From positions 1 to 44,491 of the IMG/VR virus record IMGVR_UViG_3300031963_000285: 44,491 bases of DNA; one strand, given 5' to 3'. Below are positions 16,392 to 23,197 of the stretch, piece by piece; the stretch's first letter is position 1, and every line of letters begins with the position of its first letter. This DNA comes from a virus. The notes beneath the pieces were generated by a model that saw only the letters and a program-made list of their open reading frames with translations, searched no databases and was not told the DNA's origin. A program made the translations under genes and the position numbers.

Positions 16392-17992
16392 GCCCTTGCC
16401 ATCGTTATGATTACATCCGTCGAGAGAATGGTCGTCGCAACGCTCACGGCGTTCTGCAACGCGGAGCACGTCACCTTCACCGGGTCAACGATGCCCATCG
16501 CCACCAAGTCCCCGTACACCCCGGCCTTCACGTCGTAGCCGTAGCCGTCGACATGCTCGTCGTAGATGTCGCACTCGGACAGCCCGGAGTTCTCCAGAAT
16601 CTGGCGCAACGGAGCCTTCAGCGCATGGCACAAAATGTCCCGCGCAGCCATCCGCTCCAGAACACCGCCGCAGTCCCGGCCAGACAACCAGCCCGCAGCC
16701 TCCCACAAGGCCTTGCCGCCACCCGGCAACACGCCCTCCTCGGAAGCAGCACGCACCGCGCACACCGCGTCGTCCACCCGGTCGAACAGCTCCTTCTGCT
16801 CCAAGTCCGTCGCCCCGCCGACGTAGATGACACCAACGCCGCCCGTAAGGGCCGCAATCCGCGACAGGATGAAGTCCTTGTCAGTCTTCCGCGCAGCCAG
16901 CCTGTGAGCCCCGCGAAGCTGCGACACACGCTCCTCGACTGCAGCCTTGTCCGTCAACAGCTCGGAATTCACGATGATGGTCTCACGCTGGGACACCACA
17001 ACCTTCGCCGCATGCCCCAAGTCCCCGAACGTCATCAGGCTCAAGTCGTCCCCCGTCTTCTCCGAATAGTATTTCGCACCCACAGCCAACGCGATGTCCT
17101 GCATCAGCTCGTGCTTCTTGTACCCGAAAGACGGAGGCTCTATCGCAACAACCTTCAGGTTGTTCTTCATCACGTTCGCCGCCAGCGTGTTCACCACGTT
17201 CGCACTGCAAGGGGCGATGATGAGCAAACGCTTCCCCTCCGCAATCACAGGCTTCAACACCTGCTCAATCTGCAACAGGTTGTGAATCTCAGCGTCGCAC
17301 ACCAGAACACGGACATCCTCGTACACGCACTCGTCGCGCTTGTGGTCGTTGATGAACAACCCGCTCATGTACCCGCGCCCCACCTTGAACCCGTGGGTCA
17401 CCTCCGTGTACGTGTCGACCGTCTGGGACTTCTCGATGGTCACGATGCCGTCCTTCCCGATTTCAGCGTAAACACCCGCAACCAAGTCCCCAATCCGCCG
17501 GTCGTTGTTCGCGCTGATGGCCGCAACGTCACGCATGATTTTCCGGTTCACCCGGCGACCTCCCTTGCGTAACCTCGAAGTTACCTCCGAACTCATCGCC
17601 CCCAACTCCCGCAACACAACCGTCCGGTTCAACGGATAACCCGACAACGCAGCGTCCCCGGCATCCACCAAAGCCTCGGTCAAAACTATCGAAGTCGTCG
17701 TGCCGTCTCCAGCCGAAACAGCCGTCTTGTCCGCCGCCTCCTTCATCATCCGAACCGCCAAGTGCTCCACCGGGTCAAGCAAGTCAACCGCCTTCGCAAC
17801 AGTCACCCCGTCCTTCGTCACCGTCAACCCGTGCGTGTGATGAGGAGACTCGATGAGGACCGTGTTACCACCCGGGCCCAACGTGCTCTTAACAGCACGC
17901 GAAATCTTGCCGATGCCATTGATTAGCCGCCTGCGGCCATCGACCCCGAAACTGAGGTCCTTCGGATTGTATCCTCCTGTAGGATGCTCCAT
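16388..17992 (-). CDS. groEL: Chaperonin GroEL
   Basis: 534 residues from ATG 17992 (MEHPTGGYNPKDLSFG), near the normal 540-550. Nucleotide-site motifs are intact: LGPGGNTVLIE, TKDGVTVAK (catalytic-type Asp), SAGDGTTTS, and RVDDAV for the Asp that activates hydrolysis, followed by EEGVLPGGGKALWEA. The bacterial GGM-rich C-terminal tail is absent (ends ITMARA). The ATP cycle should therefore work. The likely job is folding capsid or other phage proteins. One 18-bp palindrome at 17568-17585 is read as VTSRL in the equatorial domain where other GroELs have unrelated residues. A good promoter precedes it. Confidence 0.93.
   Translation of the reverse strand: MEHPTGGYNPKDLSFGVDGRRRLINGIGKISRAVKSTLGPGGNTVLIESPHHTHGLTVTKDGVTVAKAVDLLDPVEHLAVRMMKEAADKTAVSAGDGTTTSIVLTEALVDAGDAALSGYPLNRTVVLRELGAMSSEVTSRLRKGGRRVNRKIMRDVAAISANNDRRIGDLVAGVYAEIGKDGIVTIEKSQTVDTYTEVTHGFKVGRGYMSGLFINDHKRDECVYEDVRVLVCDAEIHNLLQIEQVLKPVIAEGKRLLIIAPCSANVVNTLAANVMKNNLKVVAIEPPSFGYKKHELMQDIALAVGAKYYSEKTGDDLSLMTFGDLGHAAKVVVSQRETIIVNSELLTDKAAVEERVSQLRGAHRLAARKTDKDFILSRIAALTGGVGVIYVGGATDLEQKELFDRVDDAVCAVRAASEEGVLPGGGKALWEAAGWLSGRDCGGVLERMAARDILCHALKAPLRQILENSGLSECDIYDEHVDGYGYDVKAGVYGDLVAMGIVDPVKVTCSALQNAVSVATTILSTDVIITMARA
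17568..17585. repeat. 18-bp palindrome copy inside groEL
   Basis: CGTAACCTCGAAGTTACC. It is read leftward as VTSRL and replaces rather than lengthens the expected helix, as the GroEL alignment keeps nearly the same length around it. Confidence 0.85.
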
Positions 17993-18032
17993 CTTGATTT
18001 GATTTAATGAATGAATGAATTGAATTTGAAAC

Positions 18033-18062
18033 CAAAGATACAGAGCCTCCGGCAAACAGCAA
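18033..18062 (-). promoter_or_regulatory. Promoter for groEL-groES
   Basis: TATCTTTG (-7, 18033-18040) and TTG (18060-18062) with a 19-bp spacer on the minus strand, a textbook Bacteroidota promoter. The leader of about 35 nt is A/T-rich with repeated ATTC and no Shine-Dalgarno. Confidence 0.7.
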
Positions 18063-18077
18063 TGCCGAATTCAGCAA

Positions 18078-18303
18078 TTCCCTATTCTCTATTATATTTA
18101 CCTCCTTATTATTATTTATTTTATTATTTCAGTTTAGTTTAGAATTAACATAATTGACATAGTATTAATAATCAATTAGTTAAGTGACCTAAAAAGTATC
18201 AGACCAATGTCGATAATCTAGTCAAAAATTGAGAGGTATAAAAAATCAAACGGAGAGAATCCGTGTTGTAACACAGGGTTGTTACTTACGTGTGAGTAAC
18301 CCA
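18078..18303. other. AT-rich intergenic region with three short dyads
   Basis: No gene is seen. The left part (18078-18170) is an AT-rich block whose words CCTATTCTCT, TTTAGAATT and AACATAATTGACATA recur before the primase (30952-31035). The right part has three adjacent inverted repeats: ACGGA-GAGAA-TCCGT (18250-18264), GTGTT-GT-AACAC (18263-18274) and GTTACT-8 nt-AGTAAC (18281-18300). The last shares the GTTAC half-site of the 18-bp palindrome. Probably a control region. Confidence 0.5.
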
Positions 18304-18319
18304 AAATAAAATCGACATG

Positions 18320-18342
18320 AAAAAAGGGGGCCGAAACCCCCT
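18320..18342 (-). terminator. Intrinsic terminator after the 63-residue gene
   Basis: On the minus strand AGGGGG, loop TTTCGG, CCCCCT is followed directly by TTTTTT. A strong rho-independent terminator that would separate the small gene at 18370-18561 from groEL. Confidence 0.75.
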
Positions 18343-18369
18343 CCAAAAATCAAAATCACTCAACAAAAA

Positions 18370-18561
18370 TCAGTCACATTTCTCCTTGGGCTCGAGACGC
18401 TCAGCACGCAACTGCGCCTCAACCATGATGCCGACCTTCTCCTCACGACGACGCACAGCCTTGGCCATCAAAGCCCGCTCAATGCCTGTCATCCCCGGAG
18501 TAGCTCCACTCAATTTCTTGCCGCCGAAACTCGTCGGACCGCCTTGGTTCATCTTTGCCAT
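18370..18561 (-). CDS. Small basic protein, lone transcription unit
   Basis: 63 residues from ATG 18561 (MAKMNQGGPTSFGGKKLSG); the longer ORF to 18768 runs into low-complexity GC repeats and is rejected. The N-terminus is Gly/Lys-rich, the C-terminal half a charged helix ending EKCD. It has its own -7 element and terminator, so it is expressed independently. The opening resembles short basic virion-associated proteins of Bacteroidota phages as I remember them; role unknown. Confidence 0.6.
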   Translation of the reverse strand: MAKMNQGGPTSFGGKKLSGATPGMTGIERALMAKAVRRREEKVGIMVEAQLRAERLEPKEKCD

Positions 18562-18564
18562 GGA

Positions 18565-18572
18565 CAAATATA
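18565..18572 (-). promoter_or_regulatory. TATATTTG element 3 nt before ATG
   Basis: Perfect TAnnTTTG on the minus strand only 3 nt before the start codon at 18561, implying a leaderless transcript or a start slightly inside the annotated gene. No clear TTG at the usual distance. Confidence 0.4.
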
Positions 18573-18589
18573 CAAATTTTACGAGACGA

Positions 18590-18835
18590 TGTAAGGTGGG
18601 GGGTTCCCCCGGCATGCGCGGGCCTGCCCCCGGCTCCGGAACCACCCCCCTGCTGCGGGGTGGGGGGGTCTGCCTTCGGGGGCTCGGCTCAACTTTTTGG
18701 CCTTTTGCCTGCGGGGCTCGGGGCTCGGGGCTCGGGCTCGGGGCTCGGTCGGTCTGCGTGACGGCCACCCCCTCGGGGCTCGGGGCTTCGGGGTATCCTC
18801 GAGGTTACCTCGCGTAATATCCGACCTTGGTATAT
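18590..18835. repeat. GC-rich low-complexity tract with GGGGCTC repeats
   Basis: Runs of C or G (18598-18670) are followed by about five tandem GGGGCTC/GGGCTC units at 18712-18748 and one further pair at 18775-18786. No credible reading frame. One copy of the 18-bp palindrome (18792-18809) lies at its right edge. Base composition contrasts sharply with the AT-rich DNA on the left. Confidence 0.7.
18792..18809. repeat. 18-bp palindrome copy in candidate origin
   Basis: GGTATCCTCGAGGTTACC; one arm has changed (GGTATC) while the other has not (GTTACC). Confidence 0.75.
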
Positions 18836-18844
18836 TTCACGACT

Positions 18845-18952
18845 CGAATAGTACGAGCTTCGAATAGTACGAACTTCGTAATATTCCGAACTTCGTAATA
18901 TCCAATCTCCGAACATTTCGATTTCCCGAATAGTACGAACTTCGTAATATCC
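18845..18952. repeat. Iteron-like repeats
   Basis: CGAATAGTACGA occurs at 18845-18856 (last bases lead into a variant), 18861-18872 and 18927-18938. GAACTTCGTAATAT occurs at 18871-18884, 18888-18901 and 18937-18950. The two overlap to give a 24-bp unit present twice, and contain the dyad TACGAA-C-TTCGTA. Further CGTAATATCC words occur at 18811 onward. Clustered directly repeated dyads in a non-coding region are typical of initiator-binding sites. Confidence 0.7.
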
Positions 18953-19022
18953 ATTTTCCTGAGCATTCCAAATCCCGTACATTCCGCCCCCCGGATATTT
19001 CAGGACGGCCTTACGCCCCCAA

Positions 19023-19112
19023 GCGCACGCACACGCCCACACGCGCACGCAACGCGCTCGCGCACAGGCACATACGCGCACACACACGCGGTAGTCTATA
19101 CGCGCGCACGCG
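19023..19112. other. Alternating purine-pyrimidine tract
   Basis: About 90 bp dominated by CA/CG alternation (GCACGCACAC, ACGCGCACGC, CGCGCACA, CGCACACACACGCG, CGCGCGCACG). Such DNA favours the left-handed Z form and easy supercoil absorption. No gene seen. Confidence 0.6.
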
Positions 19113-19148
19113 GCTCCTATTACCCCAAATGGCCTCCTCAGCAAAATC

Positions 19149-19172
19149 GGCCTTCTAGGGCCCTCTAAGGCC
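19149..19172. repeat. Nested inverted repeat
   Basis: GGCCTT, 12 bp containing the palindrome AGGGCCCT, then AAGGCC. A similar AGGGCCC core occurs in the terminator before the primase (31046-31068). Confidence 0.5.
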
Positions 19173-19306
19173 GTTTTCAGCCGTCTAATCCCCTCTTCTC
19201 CCGTCCTTTGGCTGATTATACCGCCATCAAACGAAATTTTTCCCCCTGATTATCAATGAGTTACGAAAAAAGTGCTCTTATCCGCGAAAAAAAGTTGCAC
19301 GCCCTA

Positions 19307-19336
19307 TTGCAGTGAAGAAAATTCATACTAACTTTA
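19307..19336 (+). promoter_or_regulatory. Promoter for the structured RNA and early block
   Basis: TTG (19307-19309), 19-bp spacer, TAACTTTA (19329-19336), one mismatch to TAnnTTTG. Predicted start near 19344, just before the structured RNA. Confidence 0.55.
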
Positions 19337-19343
19337 CACCATA

Positions 19344-19690
19344 ATCATACAGCAGCACGCTACGCTCTTTGGCTCTTACGCCTGACAGACTCACTATGCC
19401 CTTGCGGCAGGGTGGAGTCCTTCGAAGGCAGGTCTCACCCACCCAACCCGTAGCAAGGGCGGTGGGGATGGCTTAGGAGTCCCCAAGCGTGCACGATTGA
19501 TTCAGAGGGCTCGCCAAGTCTGCAACCATGCCCCCTCGAAAGTCCCTTAGCAGTCGGTTAGATTCCGTAAAGGGCGCGGCTAATTCAAAAAGCGCACATA
19601 GCTCGATGCCGTTTCAATATTTCAAGGTGGAAAGGGGCTGCATCCCATGTGGAGAGCAGCAGGCAGGGTTCGACTCCCTCCTCCACCGCT
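19344..19690 (+). ncRNA. Structured RNA with tRNA-like 3' domain, tmRNA-like architecture
   Basis: No reading frame fits, but the strand is dense in paired arms: CCCT/AGGG (19399-19412); CCCACC/GGTGGG (19438-19443/19461-19466) enclosing CCC/GGG; GCTT/AAGC (19471-19474/19485-19488); GAGGG/CCCTC (19505-19509/19533-19537); CCCTT/AAGGG (19544-19548/19570-19574) enclosing CGG/CCG; GCGC/GCGC (19574-19577/19592-19595). A T-arm (AGGG, loop TTCGACT, CCCT, 19666-19680) is followed by CTCCACC (19681-19687), which pairs perfectly with GGTGGAG at 19411-19417 as a 7-bp acceptor-like stem. An inner version (GGTGGA 19626-19631) could pair instead. Multi-hairpin RNA closed by acceptor stem plus T-arm is the plan of tmRNA, but I find no convincing tag frame, and CCA is not encoded. 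Possibly a new phage RNA family. Confidence 0.55.
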
Positions 19691-19729
19691 AGTTTATCTC
19701 ACATTTCTCACTCATAAACGTCTAAAATT

Positions 19730-20326
19730 ATGGACAAGTCACAAATTTTCTCCAAAGGCCTTATCGCATCCGTCAACAAGGCAACCGAGGCCGCAGCATC
19801 CAAAGGCGAAGGCCGCATCAATGCCTTGTGCAACCTTGGTGGTCTCGTGAAGGCCGCAAAGGAGGCCTTTCAGGCCTTCAAGGCCGAGCGGCCTGCCGAG
19901 GCCAAAGGCCTAAAACAAGCGGACGTTCTTGAGGCCTTGTTTGGCTTCGGGAAGATGCAGCAATCGCGGCTCGAAAGGGCTGCCGAGGTATCCGAGGATA
20001 CCAAGACGGCCTTCTTCGCTGCCTGCAGGGCAGACTCCAAATTGAGCCTCTCAATAGAGGGGCTGCTCAAATTCGCTGAGAACTCGGCCAAGGCCGATGG
20101 CGAAGAGGGCGAAGAGGGAGAAGAGCAGGCCGCACCCGAGGCCAAGCCATTGCTCTCTATATCCGCTCGGCTCGAGGATGCCGAGCTCGGGAAGAACTTC
20201 AGCCTTCGGATTATGGCCGATGGCTCGGTCAAAACCACCGCAAGAGCGGTGGACGTTCGGGCAGCAATCGCCCTGCTCGAGGCAGCCCTGAAGGGCTTCC
20301 CCGAGGGCGAGACCGAGGCCGAGTAA
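19730..20326 (+). CDS. First early protein, unknown, Ala/Glu/Lys-rich
   Basis: 198 residues. The N-terminal 120 residues are helical and Ala-rich; an acidic linker of Gly-Glu repeats (about residues 124-132) is followed by a beta-like C-terminal domain (LLSISARLEDAELG, FSLRIMADGSVKTTARAV). No family recognised. It follows the structured RNA by about 40 nt and is the first gene of the rightward block. The GGCC tetramer is unusually frequent in it. A palindrome-based hairpin follows the stop. Confidence 0.65.
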   Translation: MDKSQIFSKGLIASVNKATEAAASKGEGRINALCNLGGLVKAAKEAFQAFKAERPAEAKGLKQADVLEALFGFGKMQQSRLERAAEVSEDTKTAFFAACRADSKLSLSIEGLLKFAENSAKADGEEGEEGEEQAAPEAKPLLSISARLEDAELGKNFSLRIMADGSVKTTARAVDVRAAIALLEAALKGFPEGETEAE

Positions 20327-20342
20327 TTCAATGCAGCGGGCG

Positions 20343-20360
20343 GGTAGCTTTGGAGTTACC
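20343..20360. repeat. 18-bp palindrome copy, intergenic hairpin
   Basis: GGTAGCTTTGGAGTTACC, flanked by GCGGGC and CCCGC so that the stem extends outwards; 14 bp after the stop at 20326. Confidence 0.75.
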
Positions 20361-20450
20361 TTCCCGCTCCGTTAATGCACCATCTGACCTTCCCAAGGGG
20401 TCACCGCACGAAGCGGAGTGCAGAGGGGCGGACACTTACGACTCACTCAA

Positions 20451-20855
20451 ATGGCAACTTTCTTCTATCTCGGCGGCGGCAGCATCCTTGGCTGCGAATT
20501 CACGACCCATGGCAACGTGGAGTCCGCGTGGTATATCCACCGGGCTTACGAGCTCGAGATGTGCGGTCGGTCATGCGTGACCGAGAGCGAGGATAACTAC
20601 TCCGACCTCGCCAAGGCCGTCAAGTACGGGCAACATACCGCGGAGAGTGAGTGGTGCGGCACACCGCGGAGCGTGCTCGAGGTGCGGGCACGTGTGGCTC
20701 GTGAAGATGAGGCCGAGGTGTGGTACGTCCGCCGCGACCCTGAGTTCTCCCCAATGGTGCAGGCCTGCCCTCGGTGGGCTGCCGAGATGAGCGGGCAGCC
20801 GTTCTTTATGACCCAAGAGGCTGCAATCGCAGCCATGCAAGAATCTGTTTTGTGA
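20451..20855 (+). CDS. Early protein of unknown function
   Basis: 134 residues from ATG 20451, directly preceded by the leader ACTCACTCAA shared with other early genes; an earlier in-frame ATG is not preceded by it. Mixed alpha/beta, acidic, with Trp-Tyr pairs (SAWYIHRAYELEM, EVWYVRRDPEF). No family recognised. Confidence 0.6.
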   Translation: MATFFYLGGGSILGCEFTTHGNVESAWYIHRAYELEMCGRSCVTESEDNYSDLAKAVKYGQHTAESEWCGTPRSVLEVRARVAREDEAEVWYVRRDPEFSPMVQACPRWAAEMSGQPFFMTQEAAIAAMQESVL

Positions 20856-20867
20856 GTGAGAAGGGTG

Positions 20868-20885
20868 GGTAACTTTGAGGTTACC
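20868..20885. repeat. 18-bp palindrome copy, intergenic hairpin
   Basis: GGTAACTTTGAGGTTACC, enclosed by GGG on the left and GCCC on the right, between the genes ending at 20855 and starting at 20932. Confidence 0.85.
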
Positions 20886-20931
20886 TGCCCGCTGCTCACT
20901 CCCTTAGAATAACTCAACACACTCACTCAAC

Positions 20932-21186
20932 ATGGCAATCACAAAAACAAGCATTGCGGAGTACATCCGCAGCGGAAGGTTTTTCTCCTGCACCTTCGTC
21001 AAGCAGGACGGCACGACACGCTACATGCGGGCTCGGGCGGGCGTTAAGAAGCACCTGAAGGGGGGCACGCTCAAGTACAACCCGAAGGACTTCGGGTATT
21101 ACATAGTATTCGACCTTGACAAGCGGGAGTACCGCTGCGTCAATTTGATTACTATCACTCACTTCAACGGCCAACAGCTAGCATGA
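20932..21186 (+). CDS. Small SH3-like barrel phage protein
   Basis: 84 residues: FFSCTFVKQDGTTRYMRARAG, VKKHLKGG, then YYIVFDLDKREYRCVNLITI. This order (strand, R-M-x-A-R-x-G-V-K-K-H-L-K-G-G, two further strands) is a small phage family usually described as having an SH3-like barrel. A role in transcription or nucleic-acid binding is possible but unproven. ACTCACTCAAC leader; overlaps the AAA+ gene by ATGA. Confidence 0.72.
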   Translation: MAITKTSIAEYIRSGRFFSCTFVKQDGTTRYMRARAGVKKHLKGGTLKYNPKDFGYYIVFDLDKREYRCVNLITITHFNGQQLA

Positions 21187-22175
21187 GCATGGTAAATTGG
21201 AAGGCCGTTGTGCGCACGGCAGAAGAACAGCGCAAGAAAGAGCTCTCCAAGATAGCAGAGCTCGCGGCCAAGGGCGTGAAGGCAGCTCCGTCCGGAATGG
21301 ACGAGGAGACGCTCGCATTCTTCACGGAGGAGTTGATGAAGCTCCGCTCCGAGGTGGACACGCTCCGCTCTGAGCCACGAGGTGGAGAGGTAACTTCAGG
21401 GTTACCTCGGGAGCCGAAGGTCATCGAGGTGAAACTTCCGGACTCGACCACCCGTCAGGTGAAGGGCGCGACCCACAAGCAGTTCGAGCATCTGCTGAAG
21501 ATGGTTGGTGCGCGACTGAACGTGGCACTCATCGGGGAGGCCGGCTCGGGCAAGACGCACGCCACAGAGCAAGTGGCTGATGCGCTAGGTATCAAGTACT
21601 GGCCGATGAGCTTTCACGCCAAGATGACATCGACAGACCTTCGCGGGTACTGCGATGCCAACGGCAAGTACAACCCATCGGCCTTGTACATGGCGATGAA
21701 GCAGGGCGGGGTGCTTTGCTTGGACGAGTTCGACCGCTCCAACACCGAGGTGACGGTCTCGCTGAACAACGTGCTTGCCTCGGGCAAGTACTTGTTCCCG
21801 AACGGGGAGCTCGTGGAGAAGCACAAGGACTTCGTCGTGGTCGCGTGCCAAAACACGACGGGCATGGGTGCGAGCAAGCAGTACGCTGCAGCCCAACGTC
21901 AGGACGCTTCCACTCTGAACCGCTTCGTGAAGCTCGAGTGGAACGTGGACGAGGCCATGGAGACGGCCATCTGCGGGGACACGATTGCGACCCGCGAGGT
22001 GCAGCGCATCCGCAAGAAGGCAAAGGAGCTCGGGATGGACTTGGTCATTTCGCCAAGGCAGAGCATCCACGCCAACACGCTCATGGGCATCGGGTATTCT
22101 CTTGCCGATGCACTCAGGTACTCGGTTTACGAGTGCTTGGCGGACGACCAAGTGAAGCGTCTTTCTTCCAAGTGA
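21183..22175 (+). CDS. MoxR/CobS-like AAA+ ATPase
   Basis: 330 residues. After a charged helical N-terminus of about 100 residues come Walker A GEAGSGKT (about 117-124), Walker B VLCLDEFDR (about 178-186), sensor-1 ACQNT (about 222) and an Arg-rich C-terminal lid (RQSIHANTLMGIG). The spacing and LDEFDR fit the MoxR/CbbQ/CobS group, which remodel partner complexes together with a von Willebrand A protein. The next gene looks like that partner. A palindrome copy is read as VTSGLP in the linker before the ATPase domain. Confidence 0.83.
   Translation: MSMVNWKAVVRTAEEQRKKELSKIAELAAKGVKAAPSGMDEETLAFFTEELMKLRSEVDTLRSEPRGGEVTSGLPREPKVIEVKLPDSTTRQVKGATHKQFEHLLKMVGARLNVALIGEAGSGKTHATEQVADALGIKYWPMSFHAKMTSTDLRGYCDANGKYNPSALYMAMKQGGVLCLDEFDRSNTEVTVSLNNVLASGKYLFPNGELVEKHKDFVVVACQNTTGMGASKQYAAAQRQDASTLNRFVKLEWNVDEAMETAICGDTIATREVQRIRKKAKELGMDLVISPRQSIHANTLMGIGYSLADALRYSVYECLADDQVKRLSSK
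21389..21406. repeat. 18-bp palindrome copy inside AAA+ gene
   Basis: GGTAACTTCAGGGTTACC, identical to the copy at 22188-22205; encodes VTSGLP in the non-conserved linker; flanks GA/TC extend the dyad to 22 bp. Confidence 0.85.
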
Positions 22176-22187
22176 CAACAAGGCCGG

Positions 22188-22205
22188 GGTAACTTCAGGG
22201 TTACC
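22188..22205. repeat. 18-bp palindrome copy, long intergenic hairpin
   Basis: GGTAACTTCAGGGTTACC with outer arms GGCCG and CGGCC, giving a stem of more than 10 bp between the AAA+ and VWA-like genes. Confidence 0.85.
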
Positions 22206-22226
22206 TCGGCCACAATCCTACACGAT

Positions 22227-23144
22227 ATGAGACACGAGTTCAACAGAGACCTCGTCAAGGTCTACACGACCTTCAGCGAGTTTGTAGAGAAGGCGAACGA
22301 TTGGAGCAAGGCGAAGGAGCGCGGGGGCTTCAGCTCGACTAGCAAGAGTTACTCAGGCAGCGACTTCTACGGGGATGCAGAGGACTTCCCGACGATGTAC
22401 CGTAGGTGTTATGACGGGTACGGTGCGTCTACTATCATGCAGGGGCGTGCCGACCTGAGCGGGCTCATCGATTTGGAGGCCGCGGGCGACACGCTGCGCC
22501 ACAGCGGTGACGACCTTGACGTTCCGACTTACCTGAGCGGTGAGATGCGGTGCTTTTGGGCTGAAGACCAAGACGCGAAGCCACCTAAGCGCATCCACTT
22601 GGTCTACGCTTCGAACTGCGTGGCGGGTGTCGGAGCCAAGAGCTTCGCGAACCATGGCGGGGCTGTGTGCGTGATTGCGGATGCCCTGATGGAGCTGAAC
22701 GCTCAGGTGAAGGTGACGTGCACGTTCACGAACACATACGTCTTCGGGGACAGGAAAGCCCTTCAGGCCATCGAAATCAAGGACTACAGCGAGTCGGTCG
22801 ACGTGACTCGGATAGGTGTGACAACCCACCCGAGTTGGTTCAGGCGGATAGGCTTCGGGTGGTTCGAGAGCTTCATGCAGGACGTGCTTCCCAAATCGGG
22901 TTACGGCCACACGACCGAATACGGCTGCAGCAGGACGGGCTCTGAGCGCAGCAAGTTCGTCATAGGTGACGAGGAGTTCGCGGAGTGGCTCAGGATTGAC
23001 GCTGACGAGATTGTTGTCGACCTTCCTGCAGCAGACCTGAGTCTGTTCGAGAGTAAAGAGAAAACTGCCGAGTGGGTCAAGTCGGCAGTGGACAGAATTT
23101 TGACCCAAAGCGAGGAATCCAAATACATTAAGATTTGGAGCTGA
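22227..23144 (+). CDS. VWA-like partner of the AAA+ ATPase (DUF7192-like)
   Basis: 305 residues. The central part has the flow of a von Willebrand A fold: a hydrophobic strand with polar loop (RIHLVYASNCVAGVGAKS), a Gly-rich helix cap (NHGGAVCVIADALMEL), then VKVTCTFTNTYVF and VDVTRIGVTTHPSWFRRI. The MIDAS Asp-x-Ser-x-Ser is not clearly preserved. I recall phage proteins of this type (DUF7192) beside MoxR-like ATPases. The pair may remodel a host or phage complex. Assignment rests on context and weak fold similarity. Confidence 0.65.
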   Translation: MRHEFNRDLVKVYTTFSEFVEKANDWSKAKERGGFSSTSKSYSGSDFYGDAEDFPTMYRRCYDGYGASTIMQGRADLSGLIDLEAAGDTLRHSGDDLDVPTYLSGEMRCFWAEDQDAKPPKRIHLVYASNCVAGVGAKSFANHGGAVCVIADALMELNAQVKVTCTFTNTYVFGDRKALQAIEIKDYSESVDVTRIGVTTHPSWFRRIGFGWFESFMQDVLPKSGYGHTTEYGCSRTGSERSKFVIGDEEFAEWLRIDADEIVVDLPAADLSLFESKEKTAEWVKSAVDRILTQSEESKYIKIWS

Positions 23145-23197
23145 CTTATCGGGGGGTGCGCATCCATAACGCACAATAATTTCACTCACACAAAACC

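Noticed and set aside
16553-17572. 339-residue rightward ORF antisense to groEL
   Set aside because: It is a by-product of the GC-rich third codon positions of groEL; the His/Arg/Leu/Pro-rich product has no family resemblance.
18689-19144. 151-residue leftward ORF in the hub
   Set aside because: Its product is low complexity, made from the GGGGCTC, iteron and CA/CG repeats.
19411-19687. Canonical tmRNA
   Set aside because: Acceptor and T-arm fit, but no credible tag frame, no encoded CCA, and D-loop region not matching; kept as tmRNA-like only.
19411-19687. Group I intron interrupting a tRNA
   Set aside because: The sequence after the first acceptor half does not give a D-arm or split anticodon, and the conserved P/Q/R/S core elements were not recognised.
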